Shown here: one piece after another, positions 39,301-51,300 of the stretch
Layout of the letters: each line of letters opens with the position of its first letter
Numbering within the stretch: the stretch's first letter is position 1
Source of the DNA: Hypomesus transpacificus
Taxonomy: Eukaryota > Chordata > Actinopteri > Osmeriformes > Osmeridae
Reading direction: 5' to 3'
Assembly: GCF_021917145.1 (NCBI RefSeq)
Contig: NC_061073.1
Span: 5,982,550 to 6,046,549 of the forward strand
DNA length: 64,000 bases
The notes under the pieces: generated by a model
Database searches by the model: none
Told to the model about the DNA's origin: nothing
What the model saw: only the letters and a program-made list of their open reading frames with translations
Made by a program: the position numbers and the translations under genes

Positions 39301-42300
39301 CCCCCCCCGGGCGAGCTTTTGCGAGCTTCACTCCCCCCAAAGGCGAGTTTACACGGCTGCATAGCCGCGGGAACATATTTTATCAGGGGGGTGCTGGCGG
39401 GGGCTTAATGTTGCGGGGCGGCAGGTAGGAACTGGGAATAAAAATTGGCCCTGGACTTTGAACCAGACCGGCCCACCAGAACTGGCCCTATACGCCACCA
39501 CAGCTGCCCTGCTAATGCAAGCATAGTCAGTGTTCAATGTGATGTAAGTTATGGAGTTAAATCCTTAAAGCGAGCGCGCATAGCGCCCGAGCCGAAAATT
39601 ATTTGGCCTTTATTTGAGCGCAAAATAGTTGAGCTTCATGTAAAATAAACAGCCGTTTTTCAATTGGTAAAACCTTGTCTAGTAAAGGTGATTTCTTTGT
39701 CTCTTAATTTTTCAGCCCCACCCTACATTTCTTACCCTGGTTTTCCATAGTTATTCTTCTCCCGGTGCTCCCGATTGCCAGTCCGCTACTGCGGAGCTGT
39801 GCCACGGTGGTGGATTTTTAAGTCATATCATTTTAAATTCTCGTGATGTCAGGGGGGGCTGCAGCACCCTCAGCACCCCTAGTTCCCGCGGCCATGCACG
39901 GCTGTTTGCGCGTCAATGTTGCTTCACTCGGTTAACCTGCGCGTCGTCCGTTAATGTTTACAACGTTAGCTTGGCTACTTGTTTGGCGTTGCCTTTTCAG
40001 CGTGAGATATACAAGGTGTGGCGTGAATTTCCGTAATCTGAATTTCAGCAATCTGAATTTCAAGAATCTGAATTCCTGCAATCTGAATTTCAAGAATCAG
40101 AATTCCTGCAATCTGAATTTTAGAAATGTGTATTTTTTGATCAAAATAATTCAGTTTAATTAAATTTGGCATACAAATAATTCAGATATTATTTATTCAA
40201 CAGCAAAATATTTCAGTTTTATGAAATTCGACACACAAACATTTCAGATCTTTCATATTCAAATTCAGATACTTTTGTCAGCTTTCTAGCTCCATAGGAT
40301 GACCGCATCAAAGTTGACATTTTCTCCAAACAGTGATTATAATTTGACAGTATGTTTAACAACAATACTAGCCAGCTATCGAGCCATGTCATTGTCCCCA
40401 AATAAAATCTAGATTTTTAAGAAGAAAATAATCGGCCATATGTAGAGTTGCTGCTACTGTCGTGTTGCCCGCAGCCTTTCTGCAGTAGATTGACTAGCGA
40501 GGTGAATAGCGAATGGGATGTGAGATGAGCGGTTACGTGACACTGACACACTACATTCAGAAAAGTGACATTTTTCAAATAGGTTAAAATAAATATTGAA
40601 GTCACTCATTGTTGTAAATACAAGTTAGCTTGTTTAAGTCTTTCGAAATTGTAAATGGAGGCTTTGACTCCGTCCCTGTTGTTATGTTTACTTATTTCGG
40701 ATACTTTGTACAGGCTCCTGTGCAGCCAGCGGAACAATTTAGAACGGTGAAAAGACTGTTTTTAGGTGTTTGTTATCACCCGATAATGGACACCCCTGCA
40801 GCCAATCAGAATCGAGTATTCACCCAGACCATGGTATAATGAGTAGTTATACTACAGCAAATCCTTACTACCATGTATCCATTGCCCAAATGCATTTTAA
40901 ACATTACTCTGGTTTGGATGGGGTCCAGGTAAACATATACTTCAGGAGATCCTGTCAGGCATGTGAGTGTACTAACCCACCCTCTTCACTCAGCTTTCCC
41001 CTCCTCTCAATCAGGGCCGGCCCAAGACATAAGCAAACTAAGCGACTGCTTAAGGCCCCCGTGGCCACCACAGGGACCCCAAGAGCACATTAAATTACAG
41101 TTTAATGTTTTTTAAAATATATATATATTAACATGGCCAAGGGGCCCCCAAATCAATTCTGCTTAAGGCCCCGTAAAGTCTTGGGCCGGCCCTGCTCTGA
41201 ATATCCCAGTTTGCTACTTTGTGCTTTGCTTATCTGTGATGGACTGTTCAATGAATCACAACAAAGTTGTTTGTACCAAGGCTGAAAGAAAAGAAGGGAC
41301 CTTTCCGATGTAGGTCATCAGCAGCTCCCTATGGATCCATTGTCCTCACAGAGACACCATGCTTCCTCCACAAGGGGCCACGTTGTGGCGCAGCATTCAG
41401 ACCATGACATGCAGACTGTAGGGACAGACAGTGGAGCCCACATGAGCTGACACTCCAGCTCTAATCAATCCTACCTGCTTCCGTCTACTCCTCTTTCACC
41501 TCGGTCACACACAGCCTCACGGCCTCCACGCCTGCTGTGCACAGCAGAAAGCCAATTAAAGAAAGGGGGATTAGTAGAGCATGGCAGAGAATGGAGGAAC
41601 ACACAAGGCTCCAGGATCAAACCAGAACCTTTTACAGAAACCTGGAGTTCTTTCCGGACAAGATGGGACAAGATTGTTTGTCATGGTCCCAGACGTGCTT
41701 CGGTTACCGGGGAGATGTTGGATCTTGTGGTACACCCTGTATGGTCTAAATTGCAATCTGAATCTCTTTTTTCCACCCCATATATTTGCAATCTACTGAA
41801 TCTCAAGAATGCCAGACACTACTTGCCTAGTAAAACTGGCAAATTAAGTAATCATAGCCATACACTGATCTTCCTTCTGACAGAATGTATTCTGAACACT
41901 AACCAGCCATTCTGGTGAAATACATGGAGTGAAATCCATGGAGACTTTTAAAAAGCTCTAGTCTGTAACAGGAGACCTGGTTTTCCCATGTGTGTGTATT
42001 CATAGCTGCTTTCAATCCAGACTGTTATTCTCCACGCACAGGAGGTGTTTCTGAGGCACGATCAGTATTGGGGCCACCCTGCTCCTCTCCAAGTCCACAC
42101 AGCTTAGCTCTTACTATGCTCCCAGGATTGGAGGCAAGGTTATCAAATAATCGAGAATCTAACCCTCAGACAATCTAACCTCATCCTGACCTTTTGTGAT
42201 AGCCACAACGCAGTTGCTGGGCGACTCATAAACACAACCACAGTATATGACTTTTTCTGTTTGTCACACCAGCCATAATGGAAGCAGATGGGAAAGTGGA

Positions 42301-45300
42301 AGGCCAGCTGTTGTTAGAACGAGAGGAGGAGCATGTCGGCGCCACACACACATACAATCACACTTCAGACACACACACACAGAGCTAAATATAATCTCTC
42401 TGACTGTCTAGCATTGACCTTTGGGTGTGTATCTAAGAACTAGCATGTTGAATGTATCACACACAGTGCCAGGGTTGCATAGCAAAGCATACCACTGCTA
42501 GAGTATACGTGCAGAGAATAGACTATGGACTGTGAACTTACTGTCTGTCTGTGTCAGTGTAGTCAGGCAGGAGAGAGGCAAAGAGATATTGCCATGGGGG
42601 GAGGGCGCTCCGTCAGTGGAGACGAGGAGTGGTGACTCATCTCTAATGAACGTCATCAGTCCGTCATCTGCCGTTTGCATCAGCACAGCAGTCCATCACA
42701 GGACTCAGTGTTCACACAGCTTTGAAAATGTGCTCTATGTATCTCCTGTTGTCGACCGGCACCAGCCTCACACTACCTTTAATGACTGGTCGCAAAATGA
42801 AGTTTGTTAATGAATCCATGCCAAACATCCTCATACCGGTTATTGGTCATGTTTCCAGTCAGTTCATTGTTTCATTCTAGTTATTTGATACAGTATAGAG
42901 TGTGGCAGTGCTTTCAGTGGTTTCGGTCATCAGTGCAGCGGTCCAAACATCCCTGCTAATTGACTGCAGCAGCTGCCGAGCAGGCCTTGTGAGGACTGTG
43001 ACCCCATATCATTGCCGCCGGCACCGGTCAAGTCAAGTCCTTCCTCCTCAGTCTAGCGAGTGTCTCTGCCACTCTCGTCAGAGGGGGTTGGGTGGGGGTG
43101 CGGGGGAGGGGCATGATGGGAGGTTCATGGGCCCATGCTAACAGGACGGCTAGATTAAACCGTCCAGATGTGTTGCGCTCCGCCATGACAACCCTATATA
43201 CAGCTGCCTCATTAAAGCTGCAGGTGGGTGTGCAGCACCAGAGTGGCTGACCGGCAAGATACACAGAGCACCTGCTGGTAACAGGCACAGAACAGGCCTT
43301 ATCAGTGTTTGGACCAGGTTGTGCATATATAGCTAACTAAACACTGAATCCAAACTAACTGAACAGATGTTTTAGTTGGGAGATTTTGACTTCACTGCCA
43401 TAATGTGAATTAGCCATTTCAGGAGCATATTCTTATAATTTGCTCAAACTTTCAAATAAAACTGTGATGAAACATTTTCAGGTGTTCATTAGTCATACAT
43501 GGCAGATTCCATGGTACAACTCCATTTGACTACTGGTTATGCAGTCAATACACAAAACTGATATTCCAGGAATGGTGACATTTCTTTGATCGCCATTTTC
43601 TTTGTGGTTCTTATCTATTTTTTATTCAGCAATGAAGATTCACAGTTTGAAAGAAAATAAATAATATTTTGATGACATTTATTTCATTTGCAGAATGTCA
43701 CATATGCAAGATTGAATTGCACTGAACGTTTCAATATTTTGATATCTGAGGTAATAAATATGTAAATGTATAAATAGTTTAGAAATATGTAACTAAGATC
43801 AATTTAATTAATATGATATGGAGATATATTTTCATTCATCACTTTAACATTCATTCAATTAATCACTCACATCCCCCAGCATCTAAAGTATCCAAAATAT
43901 GAAATACATCACAGAATGTAATAATATAATACAAAACATGTTTATATTCATAATTATTATTAGTTGATATTAGTAGTACTTAAATTTTGTTAGTTGAGAC
44001 CTCATGACCACATTAATTGAGACCACATTAGAATAAGAAATCATTGCAAATCAAATAGTGAAACTGCAAATACATCGAAATGTAACTATAATGTAATAGT
44101 GTTTCACATTCAAATGCCTCTGCTCTGTTGCTTCTTGGTTTTTAGGCTTAAGGAGATTAAGTTGAAACCTGTAAAATGTAAAGCTGTACACATTTAGACT
44201 TTGTCTGATAGAGCAGGGCTGTCAGTACTGTTTAATTTAGCCATTTACCTCACTGAGGAATCTGCTGGACCAAGCATCCAGTCTCTGGGGATGAGAGTGA
44301 ACCTCCTGCCTAACAGCACACAAACCACTGCATCTGTCTACCACCAAATCACTGATTGTTGCCTTCCAGAATTAAATGTATGCTACATGTACTGTTTAGC
44401 TTCAATACTGCACATCTACTGTTTAATTTGTTTTATTTGCCTAACATGCAGTGAAGGCACAACACACCACAACCTCAGCAAATCTTCCCTAGTGGTGTTC
44501 AAGCAGCGACAGCATTTTAGACTTCGCTGTTCAACTTCTGTTCCATCACTTACCCAGTTTTTCACTGGTGAGCTTTGTCTCTGATGCAGTTTAAAATATC
44601 AAAGGTGGCTCATCTACAACATCTAAGCTAGTGGATCACAATGGAAAACCTGTAAACATTATGATAGCACAACCAGAGTACACCATTAATTTGGGCTTTT
44701 TAGGACCAGAGAACTGAATCCTAACCCAGGGGATAACAGCAAGGCTTTAAGACCAAAACATTGCATCACAGCACTTAGTTTTAATCACTAGTTTGAGACA
44801 CACCCACAGATCAGTTTCATATCTCAAAATAGTCCTGTGTTGTCACACTGACTTCAGTTCACCCATGTCCTTTTCAAACCCCAGACCAAAGGGGCATGAT
44901 GTTGTTGTGGTTTAGCCTCCCTCTGCCTCAGTGAGAGGACCAGCAGAAATAACTACCTATAAAAGCTAGTACAACCACTGCTGATAGGCCCCAGGCTGAG
45001 ACTGGATTCATTTTAACTGTCTGAAGAGGCCTGCTTCAGATTATATGAGGACTTTTGAAGAGCTTTACCCCCAGGCATTAGGCAGAACCTTTCCTTGATC
45101 CCTGCTGGTTTTCTCCCTCATTGGATTTGCTAGCTGAGCAAATAAAAACAAACTGTATCGTAAACACACAGGAAAACAGTGGCTCACTGAGAGGTGGCTG
45201 ACAGAGTTAGAGCCAGACATTTCCTGGATTATGGACAGTAATAGTCGGTTGGTGTGCAGTAAATGAACTACTGAGGCAGGAGACGGGAAAAAAACAGCTG

Positions 45301-48300
45301 TGACGTTTCACTGAGAGCAGGATTAGACTTAAGCTCCTTTGTGAGCTTGTTTTTGTGTTTTGTCCATCCTATTCTGGATCAGAAGCCATACCAAAATAAA
45401 CGCCGGCGACCAATCCAATTGATATGTTTATCACCATATTATAAATAACAGACTAATCATAAATCCAACACTTTTAGTATTAATATTACTCTGTTGTTAG
45501 CATTTAATTTAGTAAACAAGCCTATGTTTATTAGCAGTGTGTATAAATGACTAAGGGAGGTTATCTCCATAGCAACCATGATTAGGTAATTACTGGAAAT
45601 TCTCAACAAGATAGACAAGATCAAATTAGGTGTCTGACATCAGCCAGAGCCAAGTATTTTCCCCTCATTCATTCACAAGGTGCCTGTCTGACAGATAACA
45701 ATGTGACTAAATAATTTGCAGTCAGCATCTTAAAGAGTGAGGCAGAAGTTTGCATTGCAGCTATGCACGACTTGAACTGATTAGTGATAGGTTTGTGTAT
45801 CCTGTGAGGTAATATGAGGAAGAAAGGGGAAATTGTCTTTATATGAGGGCTAGAACACAATTACATTGTAGCTAGTGTAGACTACTGGAACACAGTGACA
45901 TTGTCGGTTGTGTGAAGTAGATTCCATGGGTATGTGCAAGACTGTATAAATAGAACTGTATAAATTCTGCAGCCACAATGGTAAAGTATTTAACTGTAAC
46001 TGTGTTTCAGGAGCTACTACATACCCATGATCATTTCCGTAAATGGACCAGGTAGACCCTGTCCTGATGAGAATCCCTTGCTGTGTAGCCTTCATGCCTC
46101 TGACAGTTACTGCTTTCAGACTGGCTGTCTCAGCTTGTGCTTGTCTTGGGTCTCTAAACTATCCTCTTCCCTCGGCTCCACCCCCACCCTTCCCAGGGCT
46201 AGAGGGTGACCTACAGGGTGAGTCCTACGCTACGTGATGAGTGAAACTAGAATTGGAGTTACTGTTAGCTTCTAGCCTTAGGCTAATCCTTATTCCCTTA
46301 ACAAATCTTGAGTGACTTTACAATAGTGCTCTAGCTGTGTTAACCACCGCTTCACAATGGCCTAATCAAGTATTCAGTTCTGAATGGTGGAGAATAGGTA
46401 TTCATTTTTTATAACCACACACCTATTAATGTCGTTTCAACAACATTTTGCCCTGTTACAAAGGAATACCAAAATAAGATTAGACTTCGACCATTGATTG
46501 GATTTCTAACCATTTGTGTGTCTCCCAAGTCAGCTGATTTGAGTAACAACTAATTAAATCGAGTTCTGAACATTGCACTCATAAATCATTCTCACATGCT
46601 TGTAGCTGGGGACATTCTGCATACTTCCCTTATGACACTATAAATAACAAACAAAATAAATGACAAAATTCACCACAATATTGAGCTTATAATGTTTCTT
46701 AGGAGTTATATGGTGAGACACAACCAGTTGTATTGCACAATTGTACTTTATCTAATGAGTTCTAACACCTCACGTCTTAAAATTATCGGCAAATCTGAAG
46801 TAAGTAGCCATTTCTCTGGACTCCCAATAAAAGGGGTACATTTAACTAAATGAGTACTTATTCAGGGTTAAATGCAGAAGTCTCTAAGCATAGGAGGCAG
46901 TGAACCATGCTGCCCTTAGAGACAGAGTCTTAGGATGTTAACCCAAGCTAGGGTTCCAAGATTCCAAGATCACATTTCATTAGGAGGCTAGAGCTGAGGA
47001 TATACTAGTAGATGAGTTTGTCTTGCTGACCAGCCTGTGTTTCTACTCTGGGCTAATCAGACCCTGGGGGCTCGTTCACAGAGCTCCATGCCATGGTAGA
47101 CGGCTATGGTGCTAATCACTGGTGTACTGGCTGACACTGAAAACCTTACAGATAATTCCACAAGCTGTGTTTTTCTGATTACATTTGACATGACTTAAAT
47201 GACACTTTTTGTGTTTGAATGAGATGAGTTATTGCTTCAGGTTTATTGCTGTCCATGGTTTGGGGTCAATTTGACACAAAAGGATGGATTAAAAGGATTG
47301 GATATGGATTGTTCAAAATAAGAATGAGAAGTGATTCAGGTACTCCAGGAGCCATATGGCAAACAGCACCTTAAAAAGGAAAACTTACTACAACTGTTGA
47401 ATATTAAAACCAATTAAAATGGTCTATTAGGTGAATATTTTACTTAAATCACTGATCGTGCAGTGTGTTAGTGTATCTCATGCACATTTGTGTGTGCCTG
47501 CGTGCATTAATATGTGTATTTAGTTACATGTTTTTGATACAACGTCTGTGACTGCATTCTTGTTTTCCTTTGATGTGCTGCATCTGATCATAGTAGCGAA
47601 GGGGAAACAACTACTTGCACGGATTAATAAAAAATGACTCATCCATCAACCAAGTGGTTGTATTACTATTACTATTCAAAGAGCATGGAACAAGGGCACT
47701 TCCAATATAATAAGGGTAAGAGGGTCTGTATTTCAATGACTCACTGTTGAGACTTTACACCTCTATGTAGTCCTCTCTGTGTGACTATATTACAGAACCT
47801 AATTCTGTAAATATTCAGTGTTATTGTCACCTGTCCTGCAGATCATTATTTATTTATTTTTGAAAACTTAGATTATGTTGGAATAAAGCTGTTATAATTG
47901 TAAAGAAGATTTGGCAGACTGATGTGTCACCTTATCCTTTATAAAGTCTTGTGGCATGTGCCACACTTTTGATAGCAGCAGAGAGTGGGAATCCCAGCAT
48001 TAAAGGGGTGATTGACTGGGTCTTTTGGGTATTTCACACTGTTCCTTAAGGTCTCCGAATAGGGTTGTAACATTGGTTGGGCTAAAAATGGCCCGGGTGC
48101 TGTTCTATGCCCCCTGATACATCCTCAGAAATCTTCCCAGGAAAGACGCTAAGTTTTCTCCATTTATGGTATGCTCATGAATATATAGAAGAGCTGCAAG
48201 CTGATTGGTTGGTTTACAACGAGTGAAGCTGTGGAGCAAAGATGCAACACGACCAACAGCACTCAGTGAAACAACGAAGGTGGAGGCTTGAAATAAAAAC

Positions 48301-51300
48301 GTACAAATAAATCTATTTTGTATACACAACACTGTTTTCAACAGATTGACAAGGTATCATTTGAAATGATTACATTAGTTGTTTCCACTTCTGTTGTCGA
48401 AGTAAACTGGATCGACATAGGTGGGTAGAACGTTACAGCTTAGCAACCAAACTATATGGTGATTCAACTAAGCTTCAGTTAGCTAGATCAAAAATAACCT
48501 GACAAAGATCTGGACAAACATGCATCGTGAATTGTAGATTTACATGTACGGGTTATTTATTCGAATGAAACACAGTCAGGAACATGAAATAAGGCATTAG
48601 CCCCATTGCCAATAAACTAAATAATCACAAATTCTACCTACGCTCTTGCGTTAGCAAGCTAAAATAGTTTACATGCCTACAGTCTGGTGTAAGGGCCCCA
48701 TTACTGTCCAAAACTGTCCTCTGTGAAATGGTTCGAGCAAATTGAGGGTGGAACGTTCACAGCTAAAAAAAATATTGTGAGATTTGCATAGGAAAGAGGT
48801 GTCAATGGACTTTGGGGTTCACTGTATGTCCATTTTACCCACTAAACTGTCGGTATTCAATTGTCACATGGTAAATTCGGTTCTGCAATCAATGACCCCT
48901 TTAAAAAATAAATTGATGACAAAAATGTTTTCAAGAACTGGCAAATGTTACTGTTGTGTGAACATACTGGGACCAGACACCACTGGGCAGGGTTATGTTT
49001 TTATTACATAACGATGTCTGTGGTGAAAAAGATAAGGAAAACATAATTAATCTGTAGTACAGAGCAATTAAGGTCACATATATGAAGGGAATGTTCTGGT
49101 TCAACGGACAACCAGTCTTATTGGTGTTTCCTCCACCTTGTGTTATTCTCTGCTGTCACACATAGTCAACCATCTCCTGGTGCTATCAACTGTTAGTTCA
49201 CTCCAATGGGAGCCCTGTAGATCAACATATTGATACTCTAACCCTCCAACACAATTATTTAATATGACCCCATGTTATGAAACACAGCCTTTCACATTAT
49301 TGTGAAACATAGTGACGTTAGAGCAAGCGGAAACTGGGGTGGAAAACTGAATTAACACTATTTTACGGTTAGAAAATTCAGTTAATCAGTATCAGTATTC
49401 AGTATCATTGCTTTTTCACTGTCCACTGTAATCTAAAATCAGCTCAGCAACCTTTTTCCCATCTAATCCATTTGTGTGTGTGGAATAAGTAGGAGAATGC
49501 AGCGTTTTTTATTTAATTTCACATCTGTATCTATGATCAATTGCTTAGAACCATAACCAGACTTATATCAGCATGTCTGTGCTCAAAATGCACACTAAAC
49601 CGAATAAATTTCAATGGGTGTTACAATAGTAATGCATCTACACAAACGTGCTCTCTATGTATCCATCTATGACCTAGAATGATAAGTATCTCTGAATGCC
49701 CCTACTTCCTCTAGTCCCAAACTAAAGGATCCAGCTCACCTTACCAGGCCCATCTGGGCTTTCTGCTCATCTCATGAGACCGGATGTTGTCCTCTGAGAG
49801 GATAGGTGAAAGGGTAACCTGATCCCACCTGGTGACAGAGCTTCACAGAGGCTGCTGGAGGTATACTAAATCTCCTGGACAGACATAAAATGTGTCGTTG
49901 ATGCAGCAAGTTTAAATCATTCATGATCTAACATGCCACACACAGAGATCGCCTTGCACCACAAGCAAGGAAGACCCTGCAATGACAACTGTGTTTATCT
50001 TCTGCTCTGGTTCTGGCTCTCTGCTTCTTGGGGTTGAGTGTTTTGGTGTGTGATTATTTATCTATTTCTGTTTTCTCTCTCTTGTTTTATGTCTCACACA
50101 CATGCAATTTTTCTTCCTTACAGTCTCGTCTCTCTCTTAACACCATCACACTCCTGGCATCAGGGGTGCCCCACAGTAACTCATAATGCACCCTGTGATT
50201 CATGTGTTCACTGGGACCAGGGGTCTCAATTATCAAACTGTGCGTAGGATTCTTACTAAAAGTGTACGTACGCCCAAAAGCTTAAAATGGCGTATGCACA
50301 CAAAAATTCTGATTTATAAAACTGTGCGTACGCACACCAGTACGCAATGTTACCTTTATAAATCACAGATTTACAAGTGTGCGTCCGTGAATCAGCAGTG
50401 TACCCCGCCTTGAACACGCCCATTTTTAACCATAAATAGTCAATGCAAAGCACCTCATGAATGCTAATCTAGTATCTCATCATGACCCTGGGATGCGATT
50501 GTTCTTTACGGTGAATCATAGCGCATGAAATCTTCTCAGACACTGTTAGCATGTTGGTGGAGCCCGAAAATTTGGTGGCCGGTAGATCACCAATTAAAAA
50601 AAACTGCGAGTGGCGTCAACTTTGCCAGATACCGCAAGTCGAGATACAATTTGAAAACAAAAGCGTTTTATAAACATTAATCTATTAAAGTCTGGACTGA
50701 TAACGAGGACGTGGAGTAGCTAACGACTGTATTTCCAGTTTTTGACATGTCATGATATATGCATAGTATTGAAGAAATATATTTGGTTATACCTACACTG
50801 TGTTCTGCAGTTATCTAAAGGTAGGATTTGTGACGTTATCCTGTATTCCATGCAGTCGGGGAATCTCCCCCTTCTGCACTCCTGTAGTGGACTATGGATG
50901 GTGAGACTATCTGCGTCGCCAATTCCAACTGTTTTCAAAATGTGCGTAGGCCTACGGGAGGGTCAGAGTTTGCGTGGAGGACCGCACATTCTCCCGTCAA
51001 GTTTTTTTTTTATAAATCACAACCTGTGCGTGGAAAGTGGCGTACGCACATTTTCAGCCCCGTTTTGTGCGTACGCAAGCTTTATAAATGAGACCCCAGA
51101 TGATTTTGAACAAAATAAACATTCCTTCTATAAGACACACACAGGGGATGGTTCATCGCATTCAATTCCTTGCATGTTTAGAGCCATTAGAATATCTCAC
51201 AAGTTCATAAGTGAAATGGAGTGAAATGTTTTTTAGGGCGATTAGGTGATCCTTCCCTGTTGTTTCAGGTTGTCCAGTGATGAGTGTGTGTGTTTTTGTT

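Larger units (their letters stand above)
36559..40297. mobile_element. 3.7-kb fold-back-like element with 15-bp subterminal repeat arrays
   Basis: Starts CTATGGAGCTAGAAAGCTGA and ends with the reverse complement at 40297. The inverted ends extend about 280 bp and share AAAGTATCTGAATTTGAAT, GAAATATTT and TTTTGATC blocks. They terminate inward in arrays of a 15-bp unit: seven units at 36734-36838 (consensus near GAAATTCAGATTGCG) and six at 40033-40122 (GCAATCTGAATTTCA alternating with AGAATCTGAATTCCT). The interior holds repeat Y (38283-38830) and no recognisable transposase, so it is non-autonomous. Superfamily unknown. Confidence 0.7.

Noticed and set aside
39954..40172. Frames resembling pentapeptide repeats (NLNFSNLNFKNLNSCNLNF on plus, EIQIAGIQILEIQIA on minus)
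   Set aside because: They are translations of the 15-bp DNA repeat array at 40033-40122, which reads as a five-residue period in any frame. Both strands look equally repetitive, so it is not a protein signal.
50742..51224. 160-aa plus frame overlapping the Harbinger-type MITE
   Set aside because: It runs through the MITE into the intron before the FKBP8-like exon, has no motif and no matching splice sites.
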